A stretch of DNA of 64,000 bases from Gemmatimonadaceae bacterium (GTDB lineage Bacteria > Gemmatimonadota > Gemmatimonadetes > Gemmatimonadales > Gemmatimonadaceae): assembly GCA_019752115.1 (NCBI GenBank), contig JAIEMN010000032.1, positions 91,302 to 155,301 of the forward strand, written 5' to 3'. Below, piece after piece: positions 1-7,990 of the stretch. Each line of letters starts with the position of its first letter. The first letter of the stretch is position 1. Below the pieces are notes generated by a model. The model was given only the letters and a program-made list of their open reading frames with translations. It had not been told where the DNA came from and searched no databases. Position numbers and translations under genes: made by a program.

Positions 1-2
1 CG

Positions 3-614
3 GCGTTGCCGAGCGGGCTGGGCATGCGCACGCTGGCGCAGGGGCTCCCGTCGCAGCTGCTGCGGAATCGCCCCGACATCCGCGCGGCGGAGCTTGAGCT
101 CAAGGCGTCGCGCTTCGATGTGAAGGCCGCGCGGGCGGAGTTCCTGCCGGAGGTCAATCTCACGGCCGGTCTGGGCGTGCGGGCGTTTACGGCCAATTAT
201 CTGTTCCAGACACCCGAGTCGATGGCGTATGGACTTGCCGGGGACTTGATGGCGCCGCTGATCAATCGCATCGGGCTCAAGGCCGAGTTCCAGCGGGCGA
301 GTGCGGCGCAGCAGAAGGCACTGCTCGGCTATCGGCAGTCCATCCTCTCCGGGGTCACCGAGGTCTCGACACTGGTGACTGCGCTGGACACATATGAGCG
401 GGGGCTGCAGCTCAAGACGCAGCAGGCCGCGGCGCTCGACAGCGCGGTCAGCGTGGCGGGCGACCTCTTCAATGCGGCGCGCGCGAACTATCTCGAGGTG
501 CTCACGGCCCAGCGCGAGGCGATCGACGTGAAGCTCGAGCTGGTGGAGGCGCAGCTGCGGCAGCGGGTGACGCTGACGAATCTGTACCGGGCACTGGGCG
601 GCGGGTGGAAGTAG
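3..614 (+). CDS. TolC-family outer-membrane efflux protein, C-terminal part (5' end outside window)
   Basis: This is the C-terminal ~200 residues of an outer-membrane channel of the TolC/NodT family, the outer component of a tripartite efflux pump. The motif LLRNRPDIRAAE followed by KAARAEFLPEVNLTAG is the hallmark of the second structural repeat: a helical hairpin, then a beta-strand pair. The segment NYLEVLTAQREAIDVKLELVEA and the terminal LYRALGGGW are typical family endings. The reading frame is open to the first base of the window, so the gene begins upstream. The partner membrane-fusion and inner-membrane pump genes, if linked, lie outside the window. Family assignment is firm; the substrate cannot be told. 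Confidence 0.9.
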   Translation, partial: ALPSGLGMRTLAQGLPSQLLRNRPDIRAAELELKASRFDVKAARAEFLPEVNLTAGLGVRAFTANYLFQTPESMAYGLAGDLMAPLINRIGLKAEFQRASAAQQKALLGYRQSILSGVTEVSTLVTALDTYERGLQLKTQQAAALDSAVSVAGDLFNAARANYLEVLTAQREAIDVKLELVEAQLRQRVTLTNLYRALGGGWK

Positions 615-626
615 GGCGGACGGCCC

Positions 627-650
627 TGGGGTGCTGGTCGTAGCACCCCA
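627..650 (+). terminator. Hairpin after the TolC-family gene
   Basis: A perfect 9-bp inverted repeat (TGGGGTGCT / AGCACCCCA) with a 6-nt loop lies 12 nt after the efflux gene stop. No U-tract follows, so it may be a weak terminator or an mRNA 3'-end stabiliser. Confidence 0.5.
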
Positions 651-757
651 CGCTGGCGCGTCCAATGCGCCTTTGCCACGGCTCCTGGTGCTACACGGAC
701 TAGCGAAGTCGGGTGTCCGCGCGGTATCGTCAGACATCTGCTTCGAGGTCGTCTGCA

Positions 758-1330
758 ATGCCGTTGGTGATTGTCGCGTTGATTGCCCTGCTGATCCCGG
801 CGCGCCTCTCGGCGCAGGTGTACCACTTCGGGCCGCGCTTTCTGTACGATGAGCGCGTCGAACTCCGCGAGGATACGGCCCTCGTACGGAGCTTTACGCC
901 AGTCGCGCCGTGGGGCGATCTCCCACAGACCTGCGCTGCGTTCAGCCCGCCCAATGTGCTGGACTTTCCGGACTACGGGCTGCACGCGCCCCGGCGGGAT
1001 GGGTGGCACGCCATGATGTTCGTCTGGTTCACGGCGAACGGCCGTGATGTGTCGCGGGCGCAGATTGTGCGCACGGCCGCCACGCTGCCCCTCTATCGTG
1101 ACGGCAACGTTCCCATCGTCGATCCGCTCACTCCGCTGACGGACCAGACCATCATCAGCATAGACTTTGCCGACAGTTCCCTCACGGCGTACAATCGCGT
1201 GCAGTCACGTCCGCTCCCCGGCGTACGGCTCAGTCTGAGAACGACTGGGGATCCGCCACCGTTCGTGGACGAAAGCCTTAAACAGATCGCGGCCGCCAAG
1301 CGTCTGTGTTTGGCCCGATCCAAAGCCTAG
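758..1330 (+). CDS. Hypothetical secreted protein
   Basis: Unrecognised protein of about 190 residues. I chose the internal ATG because it begins a clean signal peptide (MPLVIVALIALLIPARLSAQ) with a likely cleavage at SAQ-V; a longer reading starting 45 nt upstream would put 15 charged residues in front of it. The mature part carries two cysteines and a pattern of short beta-like segments (WHAMMFVWFTANGRDVSRAQIV). That is loosely reminiscent of the small periplasmic TonB C-terminal-like domains common in this phylum, but I cannot assign it. It is followed after 7 nt by a YCII-like gene on the same strand, so the two may be cotranscribed. Confidence 0.6.
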   Translation: MPLVIVALIALLIPARLSAQVYHFGPRFLYDERVELREDTALVRSFTPVAPWGDLPQTCAAFSPPNVLDFPDYGLHAPRRDGWHAMMFVWFTANGRDVSRAQIVRTAATLPLYRDGNVPIVDPLTPLTDQTIISIDFADSSLTAYNRVQSRPLPGVRLSLRTTGDPPPFVDESLKQIAAAKRLCLARSKA

Positions 1331-1337
1331 CCCAACG

Positions 1338-1676
1338 ATGAAATACCTGATCTCCTTCCCCGCCGCCGCGATGCAGGTGCCTCCCGAGGAGCTGGTGTCG
1401 GTCGGTGAGGCAGCGCGTGCCGTCATTCGCGAGGCCAAGCAGGCTGGCGTGTATGTGTTCGGCGGCGGGATCAACAGCAGCGTGGCGCCGGTGCTGGTCG
1501 CGGGTGATGGCACCGTCTCGCGCGAGACGTATCCGCAGACGCGTGCGTTTGACGGTGGCTACTGCGTGCTCGAGCTCCCGTCGCGTGAGGCCGCCATCGA
1601 GTGGGCGGCCAAGATCGCTGCGGCCTGCCGATGTGCGCAGGAGCTGCGTGAGTTCGGGTACGACCCTGAGAGCTGA
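1338..1676 (+). CDS. YCII/DGPF-type domain protein
   Basis: A 112-residue protein with the ferredoxin-like alpha-beta fold of YCII-related (DGPF) proteins. It opens MKYLISF, has a central GGGI... strand and the late motif GGYCVLELPSREAAIEWAAKIA, which matches the family's (D)GPF...GYxxLExxSxEEAIEWA region. These proteins are small cytoplasmic units found with ECF sigma factors or alone; their function is mostly unknown. No sigma factor lies next to it here. The length fits the family. Confidence 0.7.
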   Translation: MKYLISFPAAAMQVPPEELVSVGEAARAVIREAKQAGVYVFGGGINSSVAPVLVAGDGTVSRETYPQTRAFDGGYCVLELPSREAAIEWAAKIAAACRCAQELREFGYDPES

Positions 1677-1718
1677 TTCGCCTCGACTGGCCGCATTGGC
1701 TGCCCACCGTCCAGACCA

Positions 1719-2204
1719 ATGACCGAACGCCAATATTTCTTCCGCGCCCTGCTGTTTCCGCTGGTACTGCCCCTCGCTGCGTGGGGGCTTGTGCTGCTCA
1801 TGCAGCAGTCGGGACACGCGTATCGGACACCGACCGACGCGATCTACAAGAGCGCGTCCCTCCTTGCCTTCACGGGCGCGTTCTCCACGATCCCCTATCT
1901 GCTCTACCTCGGCCCCGCGATCTGGTGGGCGCGCACACGACCCAGCGCCAATCTCCGTCGCGTGGCGTGGTGGGCTCCGGCGCTGATCGCGGTGGGCGTC
2001 TGCACGCTGAACGCCGGCGACCTGCTCTGGCGCGGGCAGACCACCTCCGTCGCGATCGAGTCCGCCATCTACGGGGGCGCTGCGCTCGTGGTCGGCTACG
2101 CCTACGTGCTGCTCGTGTTCGCGTCGCTCACGCTGCTGCGCGCCGCGGGGCTTGTCCACACGACGGATCACCGGACAACGCCAGTGCCGTCAACGTCAGT
2201 TTGA
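1719..2204 (+). CDS. Hypothetical four-helix membrane protein
   Basis: About 161 residues with four clear hydrophobic segments: near residues 8-28, 45-70, 80-100 and 115-140. Short charged loops lie between them (WWARTRPSANLRRVAWW) and a polar tail follows. An integral inner-membrane protein of unknown role. It follows the YCII-like gene by about 40 nt on the same strand. Confidence 0.6.
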   Translation: MTERQYFFRALLFPLVLPLAAWGLVLLMQQSGHAYRTPTDAIYKSASLLAFTGAFSTIPYLLYLGPAIWWARTRPSANLRRVAWWAPALIAVGVCTLNAGDLLWRGQTTSVAIESAIYGGAALVVGYAYVLLVFASLTLLRAAGLVHTTDHRTTPVPSTSV

Positions 2205-2223
2205 TCCTCCCGCGCCTCCTGGC

Positions 2224-2880
2224 ATGCTCCTCTCCGCCCTACTCATCGCCAGCACGCTGCTGATGCCCCTGGCTTCATCGCGATGCTCGCCGGTCATCCG
2301 GCATTTCAACAAACCGGCGCATCATCTCACGCTCTGGGCGCGTACCGGGCGCGACTCCGTATTTGTGGGCAAGGAGTACGGTCAGGTGTTCGATCTCGTG
2401 CGTGTCGATGGCGCCACGACGCCGGCGGTTGGCGCTGCCCCACGCGTAGTGCTCGTGTGGTGGGGACTCACCGCCAGCTGCGAACGCGTTCGCGATACCG
2501 CGTGGACGCCGGTTCCCACGGGAGAGGCGCTCGTTGTAGCGCAGCCGCGACCGGAGGGACAGTGGATCCAGGGGATGCCGACGTTCGACATCCTCCTGAA
2601 TGAGCTGTATATCCCGGCCCGCGCCCAGCAGCAGTTTCCCCGCTCAACACCACTTGGCATCGGCGAGTACTGGCCACTGTTCGCGATGGTGCCAGCGGCG
2701 GAGCTGTCTCCCGCGGACGCCCGCCCGTACTGGGAACGCGTGCTCGCTTGGGGCCGCGCGAATCCAACTCGCGCGTCCCGTACCCCAGCCCGCCAGCTGC
2801 TGTGCCATGCGAAAGATCGTCTGGAGCTGCTGCGACGCGGGGTGGACACCTCGCAGTACCTCTTCGAGGAGCGATGCTAG
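2224..2880 (+). CDS. Hypothetical exported protein
   Basis: Unrecognised protein of about 218 residues. The start was set at the ATG that opens a hydrophobic signal-like stretch (MLLSALLIASTLLMPLASS); the upstream in-frame extension is charged and overlaps the preceding gene. The sequence has several tryptophans and paired cysteines (near residues 22, 87, 194 and 218), suggesting an extracytoplasmic disulfide protein. No lipobox is convincing because the residue before the first cysteine is Arg. No domain recognised. Confidence 0.55.
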   Translation: MLLSALLIASTLLMPLASSRCSPVIRHFNKPAHHLTLWARTGRDSVFVGKEYGQVFDLVRVDGATTPAVGAAPRVVLVWWGLTASCERVRDTAWTPVPTGEALVVAQPRPEGQWIQGMPTFDILLNELYIPARAQQQFPRSTPLGIGEYWPLFAMVPAAELSPADARPYWERVLAWGRANPTRASRTPARQLLCHAKDRLELLRRGVDTSQYLFEERC

Positions 2881-2946
2881 TTGTTCCCGCCATGCCGCTT
2901 CGTCGCGGGACGAGTCCGGCGCTTCTCGCGTGACTCTCCCGCCGGC

Positions 2947-3930
2947 TCAGTACCCAGCCGTCAGATCCACGGGATAGCGCAGCGGTTCATCCGCCAGATA
3001 GCGCTGCAGATTCTCGACGTACAGCGCCGTGATCAGATCCCAGTGCTGCGCATTGAACCCCGACACGTGCGGCGTCAGGATCACGTTCGCCATGTCCCAG
3101 TACGGATGATCGGGCGCCAGCGGCTCCTCGAGAAAGACATCGAGCACCGCCCCGCCCACCGCACCACTCCGCAGCGCGCTCAGGAGTGCCGGCTCATCCA
3201 CGATCGATGCGCGCGCCACATTCACCACCACCGCGCCCGGATTGAGCAACGCCAGCTCGCGCGCGCCGATCAGCCGCTCGGTGGCGCTGCCACTCGGCGC
3301 GGCCAGCACCAGTACATCGGCGCCGGTGATGGCGTCGTGCAACTGGTCGGGCCCGTACACCTGCGACACGCAGGACGGTGTGGGCTGCGCCGGGTTCCGA
3401 CGCACGCCCACCACGGTCATCTCGAAGGCGTGCGCGCGCTGCGCGATCGCGAGGCCGATGTCCCCCAGTCCGATGATCGCCATCCGCTTGCCGCGCTGCA
3501 CCGTGGGGAGTTCATCGAACAACGCGTTCTGAATCCAGGCGTGCTGGCGCTGCGCAGCCAACATGCGGTCAAAGCGCCGCCCTAGCACGAGCAGCCCGCC
3601 CATCACCGTTTCGGCGATGGGCACCCCCTGAATGCCGCGCGAGTTGCTGACTTGGATGCCGCGCGCCGCCAGTTCGGCGATGGGCAGGAGCCCCAGCACA
3701 TTGACCGCCGTCGAGTGGACCCAGCGCAGCTTCGGTGCGGCCGCGACCATCTCCGGCGTCAGACGCGACGACAGCGCTGCGTCGGCATCCACGATACCCG
3801 CCAGCGCCTCCTCGGGGGTGTGCGCATGCACGAACGTGATGTCCGGAAAGCGCGCCCGCAGCGCATTGACCGCACGGTCGGGGAGCGTCCACTGCTTCAC
3901 CCCGAACGAGACGTAGCAGAGGATCCGCAT
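2947..3930 (-). CDS. D-2-hydroxyacid dehydrogenase (NAD-binding)
   Basis: Cytoplasmic oxidoreductase interconverting 2-oxoacids and D-2-hydroxyacids with NAD(P)H. The Rossmann motif IIGLGDIGLAIAQRA, the substrate/catalytic Arg in VNVARASIVDE, the Glu in LEEPLAPDHPYW and the catalytic His in LTPHVSG together give the R-E-H triad of the family. The catalytic domain N-terminus is MRILCYVSFG, so I start at that ATG; the in-frame extension upstream lies inside the ABC-F gene. Only 5 nt separate it from the upstream ABC-F stop, so the two probably form an operon. Substrate not predictable; glyoxylate/hydroxypyruvate or phenylpyruvate-type acids are possible. Confidence 0.9.
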   Translation of the reverse strand: MRILCYVSFGVKQWTLPDRAVNALRARFPDITFVHAHTPEEALAGIVDADAALSSRLTPEMVAAAPKLRWVHSTAVNVLGLLPIAELAARGIQVSNSRGIQGVPIAETVMGGLLVLGRRFDRMLAAQRQHAWIQNALFDELPTVQRGKRMAIIGLGDIGLAIAQRAHAFEMTVVGVRRNPAQPTPSCVSQVYGPDQLHDAITGADVLVLAAPSGSATERLIGARELALLNPGAVVVNVARASIVDEPALLSALRSGAVGGAVLDVFLEEPLAPDHPYWDMANVILTPHVSGFNAQHWDLITALYVENLQRYLADEPLRYPVDLTAGY

Positions 3931-3935
3931 GGCGC

Positions 3936-5552
3936 TTACCGCCCGCCCTTCTTCTCGACGTGCGCCTCCCACTCGTGGAACGGTCCGTCGTAGTCCTTGA
4001 GCTGCGAGCCCTCGAAGTACCACACACGCGTCGCCACCTCGCGCAGGAAGGCGCGGTCGTGGCTCACGAGCAGCACCGTGCCCTCGTACTCCTCGAGCGC
4101 ATCTTCCAGCACTTCGATGTTCTCGACGTCCAGGTGATTGGTGGGCTCGTCGAGCACGAGCAGGTTCGCGCCGGAGAGCGTCATGATCGCCATCGCCATG
4201 CGCGCGCGCTCGCCACCGCTCAGGCTCGTGATGGGGCGCTGCACTTCGTCGCCCGAAAAACCGAACGCACCGAGGCAGTTCTGCACCTGGCCACGATTCC
4301 AGAGCGGGCGGAGGTCCTGAATGGCGTCGTACATCGACTTGTTGAGCGGCAGGTCACTCAGGTCCTGCCGGAACCACGCCGGCGTGACCGACGCGCCCAC
4401 CTTGGCTTCCCCACGCGCGGGCGCGCGGTCGCCGAGGATGGTGTGAATGAAGCTCGACTTGCCGGCGCCGTTGGGCCCCACAAGCGCCACGAAGTCGTTG
4501 CGGCGGAGCACGGCCGTGAAGTCTTCCACGAGCACGCGCCCGGGCACTTCCACGCGCAGGTCCTTGATGGCGATGACCTGATCGCCGCCCCGTTCGTTCA
4601 CGGTGAACTCGAGCGTCATCGCAGCCGGATCACCCGGCGGCGGCGCGAGGCGCGGCAGGCGCTCGAGGCGCTTGCGCTTGCCCTTGGCCTGAAAGGAGTT
4701 CACGCCGGCGATGTTCCGACGGATGTACTCCTCCTCCTTCTTCACGTAGGCGCGCTGCTTTTCGAGCTCGCGTTCCCGCGTGAGGCGCCGTTCGGCGCGC
4801 TGCGGCACGAACTGGCTGTAGTTCCCCTTGTACCACTCGCTGGTCTTGGCTTCGATGTGCAGGATGTGCGTGCAGATCGCGTCGAGGAAGGCACGGTCGT
4901 GCGAGACGACCAGCACGGTTTCGTCGCAGTCCTTGAGCCACTCCTCGAGCCAGTTGATGGTTTCGAGGTCGAGGTGGTTGGTGGGCTCGTCGAGCATGAG
5001 CAGATCGGCCGGTGCAATGAGCTGCGCCGCGAGCCCCACGCGCCCGCGCTCACCACCCGATAAGGTGCTCACGAGCCGCGTCTTGCTCTCCTCGGCGTCA
5101 AAGCCCAGGCCCTGGAGCACGGCGTCCACGCGCGAATGGTAGATGTAGCCACCGAGATCGCCGAAGCGCTCCTGCAGGTGCCCGAATTCCTCGAGCATCG
5201 CCTCGGTGACCTTGTCGCCGAGTTCCCCGAGCTGCATGGCCTGCTCCGCGATCTTCTGCTCGAGGGCAATGACCTCGCGCCACGCCGCCGCGCCGGCCTG
5301 CCACACGGTGGTGGCGCCTTCGAAGGCGCGATGCTGGTCGAGGAGCGCGTGGCGCATGCCCGGCTTGCGGGCCACACTGCCGACGTTCGCCGGCCGATCG
5401 CCGGTGATGACGCTGAAGATCGACGTCTTCCCCGCCCCGTTGCGCCCGATGATCCCCCACCGTTCGCCCTCGGCGACGGTGAAGGTGATGTCCTTGAGCA
5501 GCTCGGTGGCGCCGAAGGAAATGCCGATGTTGGAGCAGGAGAGAAGCGTCAC
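3936..5552 (-). CDS. ABC-F family ATP-binding protein (ribosome-associated type)
   Basis: Soluble protein with two tandem ABC ATPase domains and no membrane segments: the ABC-F class, whose characterised members act on the ribosome E site in translation regulation or antibiotic resistance. Domain 1 has Walker A GRNGAGKTS, signature LSGGERGRVGL and Walker B LLMLDEPTNHLD. Domain 2 has GPNGAGKSS, LSGGERARMAM and LLVLDEPTNHLD. The charged linker between them (RERELEKQRAYVKKEEEYIRRN...) is the P-site tRNA interaction motif region. I prefer the GTG start giving (M)TLLSCSNIGISFG, because the ABC domain begins there. An ATG at 5630 with a weak Shine-Dalgarno would add 26 Ser/Arg-rich residues. First gene of the two-gene operon with the dehydrogenase. 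Confidence 0.92.
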   Translation of the reverse strand: MTLLSCSNIGISFGATELLKDITFTVAEGERWGIIGRNGAGKTSIFSVITGDRPANVGSVARKPGMRHALLDQHRAFEGATTVWQAGAAAWREVIALEQKIAEQAMQLGELGDKVTEAMLEEFGHLQERFGDLGGYIYHSRVDAVLQGLGFDAEESKTRLVSTLSGGERGRVGLAAQLIAPADLLMLDEPTNHLDLETINWLEEWLKDCDETVLVVSHDRAFLDAICTHILHIEAKTSEWYKGNYSQFVPQRAERRLTRERELEKQRAYVKKEEEYIRRNIAGVNSFQAKGKRKRLERLPRLAPPPGDPAAMTLEFTVNERGGDQVIAIKDLRVEVPGRVLVEDFTAVLRRNDFVALVGPNGAGKSSFIHTILGDRAPARGEAKVGASVTPAWFRQDLSDLPLNKSMYDAIQDLRPLWNRGQVQNCLGAFGFSGDEVQRPITSLSGGERARMAMAIMTLSGANLLVLDEPTNHLDVENIEVLEDALEEYEGTVLLVSHDRAFLREVATRVWYFEGSQLKDYDGPFHEWEAHVEKKGGR

Positions 5553-5673
5553 GCGAGCCGACCGGGAGAACGAGAATGGGGGAACCCCGAAAAGTAGCGA
5601 CCTCAGCCCCTCCATTGCCCCCCGGGTCATTTGACCTCAAACCACCCGGCCAGCGCCCCCCGTCCAATCGGGC

Positions 5674-6678
5674 ATGATCACCTTCCACGTCTCCCGCGCC
5701 TCCCGCCGCCGCCCGATCGCCGCGGCGTGTACCCTCCTTACGGCGACCCTGCTCCTCGGGGCGCTCCCGGCCCACGCGCAGGTCAACCGCGACCCCGAGC
5801 GTGCCCGCTTCGTCACCGACGACATCACGCACTTCTGGGCAGCCTTCGACGCCCGAGGCGCGCTGGGGACGGCGGCGGCCATGGATTCGCTGTACTTCGC
5901 CCCTGCCACCGCCGGCCTGCAGGACTTCCGGCGCCTGCGGCTCCAGGACCCGGCGATCTTCGCGCGCACGGTGGATGCCGCGTCGCGCTACTACGCCTCC
6001 ACCCGCGAAAGCACGCTGCGCATTGCGGGCTTCGAGCCACAGCTCCGTCAGGTCCTCCGCACGCTCGCCGCGCAGCTGCCCGACGCCGTGTTTCCGGACG
6101 TGTACTTCGTGATGTGGCGTCTCAGCACCGGTGGCACCACCGGCCCCGCGGGGCTGCTGATCGGCGCCGAGATGTACGGGCGCACTGCCGACAGCCTGCT
6201 CGGGAAGCCACTCAACGACTGGCATCGCGCCGTGCTGCGCCGGGTGGACGACCTGCCGGGGATCGTGTCGCATGAGCTGGTGCACTACCAGCAGCGACCG
6301 GATGGGCCGACGCTGCTCGAGAAGGCCTTGCGCGAAGGCATCGCCGATTTCGTCGGCGAGCGGATCAGCGGCATGAACATCAATGCGCCGGCCGTCGCGT
6401 GGGCGACCTCGCACGAAGCCGAGCTGTGGGCGGAATTCCAGGGGGCCATGCTCGGCACGGACTACTCACGCTGGCTCTTCAACGGCAGCAGCAGCATCGA
6501 TCGGCCGGCCGATCTCGGCTACGTGATGGGGTATCGCATCGCGCAGGCGTGGTTCGCACGGCATGGCGGCGAGCGGGGCGCGCTGCGGCGCATGCTGAAC
6601 GTGGAGGGGCTCGCGTCGGCGCAGCGATTCCTTGCCGAGAGCGGGTATGCGCCCGGGGGCGGCCCACGCCCGCCCTGA
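5674..6678 (+). CDS. Secreted putative zinc metallopeptidase (HEXXH, DUF2268-like)
   Basis: A 334-residue exported protein. Residues 1-36 are a basic then hydrophobic signal peptide ending LPAHAQ. It carries HELVH at residues 200-204 and, 16 residues later, the segment REGIADFVGE, whose Glu221 is well placed as third zinc ligand. That is the gluzincin layout (HEXXH...E) seen in predicted Zn-dependent proteases of the DUF2268 type. The family is inferred from motif spacing, not overall similarity. Transcribed divergently from the ABC-F operon; the ~120-nt gap must hold both promoters. Confidence 0.75.
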   Translation: MITFHVSRASRRRPIAAACTLLTATLLLGALPAHAQVNRDPERARFVTDDITHFWAAFDARGALGTAAAMDSLYFAPATAGLQDFRRLRLQDPAIFARTVDAASRYYASTRESTLRIAGFEPQLRQVLRTLAAQLPDAVFPDVYFVMWRLSTGGTTGPAGLLIGAEMYGRTADSLLGKPLNDWHRAVLRRVDDLPGIVSHELVHYQQRPDGPTLLEKALREGIADFVGERISGMNINAPAVAWATSHEAELWAEFQGAMLGTDYSRWLFNGSSSIDRPADLGYVMGYRIAQAWFARHGGERGALRRMLNVEGLASAQRFLAESGYAPGGGPRPP

Positions 6679-6712
6679 CCAACGGTGCCACCCGCATGCA
6701 AGTTGAGAGCAC

Positions 6713-7909
6713 ATGCTCTCCTTCGGCACGCTCAGCTTTCTGCTCACCCTCGGCGCCCTGAACGGACTGGGCGTCGCAGTGCTGTTGCTGAATACGCGCG
6801 GCAACCGCGTGGCGAATCGCTTTCTGGCGGCGTTGCTGTTCGTGCTGGCGATGCGCCTGGTGCCGTACATCATCGGCTATGCCGGTGCGTACGACCGGTG
6901 GCCCTGGCTGTCGTTTGCCCCGTTCGACATGCCCCTGGCGATCGGGCCGCTGCTGTTCCTGTACGTCGCGCGCCTGACGAGCGGAGAGATGCCCCGCCGC
7001 TGGTGGCTGCATCTACTACCAGCCGCGACGCATTTCACGGTCTACTTCGCGTTGTTCGCGTTTGTCTCGCTGGAAACGCGTCACGCCCTGGTGGGCCGCT
7101 GGATCGATCCAGTCGTGGCGCCGGCCATCACCGCCGGTGCGTTGGGGGGCCTCGCGTGGTATGGGTGGCTCGCGCTGGGCCGGTTGCGCCAGTACCAGCA
7201 GTGGCTCGACGACCATCTCTCGAACCGCGAGGAATACCGGCTCACGTGGCTGCGCGTGTTGCTCACGGTGATGGCGCTGCTGGCGGTGGTATGGGGTGGC
7301 TATGCCATCACCGATGCGCTGATCCACCCGCTCAGCTATTTCGACGAATTCCCCTTCTACCTCGCGCAGTCGGCGGCCGCGTGGGTGCTCGGCCTGCTCG
7401 CGTGGCGCGCGGCCGCGCTCCGCTACCCGACGCCGGCGGATCTGGCCGCGGAGACCACCACACCATCGCCGGCCACCGTACCGACCGATTCGGCGGACTC
7501 GGCCGTACGCGCGCGCGGGCAGGACTGGCCGGCGCTCGGCGCCGAGTATCTGGCCGCCTTGCGAAGGCATGAGTGGTGGCGGGATCCGCAGCTGACGCTC
7601 GACAAGCTGGCCCAGCAGCTCGCGACGAACAGCTCCTATGTGTCGAAGGCCCTCAATCAGGGGCTCGGTCAGGGGTTCAATGAATGCGTGAACCGGTTGC
7701 GGGTGGAGGCGGTGGCCGCCGATCTGCGCGCGGGCAGCGCCCTCGATCTCGTGCAGATCGGGTTCGACAACGGCTTCAACTCCAAAGCCTCGTTCCAGCG
7801 CGCGTTCGTGCTGTACATGGGGCAGACGCCCAGCGCCTACCGTGACGCGGTCCGGAAAGGACAGGTCTCACCCGTCGGCTCGCCGGCTGAGACGTCTCAA
7901 AATCCGTGA
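6713..7909 (+). CDS. Membrane-anchored AraC-family transcriptional regulator
   Basis: A 398-residue fusion. The N-terminal ~240 residues form six or seven hydrophobic helices (for example FLLTLGALNGLGVAVLLL, PLAIGPLLFLYVARL, THFTVYFALFAFVSL). The C-terminal ~110 residues are a double helix-turn-helix of the AraC type, with NSSYVSKALNQGLGQGFNECVNRLRVEA and the conserved second HTH IGFDNGFNSKASFQRAF...GQTPSAYR. Proteins of this design are thought to sense envelope signals and regulate nearby genes directly from the membrane. An S41 peptidase gene follows 81 nt downstream on the same strand and is a plausible target. Confidence 0.88.
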   Translation: MLSFGTLSFLLTLGALNGLGVAVLLLNTRGNRVANRFLAALLFVLAMRLVPYIIGYAGAYDRWPWLSFAPFDMPLAIGPLLFLYVARLTSGEMPRRWWLHLLPAATHFTVYFALFAFVSLETRHALVGRWIDPVVAPAITAGALGGLAWYGWLALGRLRQYQQWLDDHLSNREEYRLTWLRVLLTVMALLAVVWGGYAITDALIHPLSYFDEFPFYLAQSAAAWVLGLLAWRAAALRYPTPADLAAETTTPSPATVPTDSADSAVRARGQDWPALGAEYLAALRRHEWWRDPQLTLDKLAQQLATNSSYVSKALNQGLGQGFNECVNRLRVEAVAADLRAGSALDLVQIGFDNGFNSKASFQRAFVLYMGQTPSAYRDAVRKGQVSPVGSPAETSQNP

Positions 7910-7990
7910 AGTCGTTGTCGCGCCAACGATTGCGACCTGGCGGGGGGCCGCGATGGGTAGGGTTGGCCGTCCACCTTCACGGAGCCTGCC

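Noticed and set aside
2881..3585. Rightward open frame over the dehydrogenase 3' half
   Set aside because: Antisense shadow of the hydroxyacid dehydrogenase gene; His/Arg-rich product.
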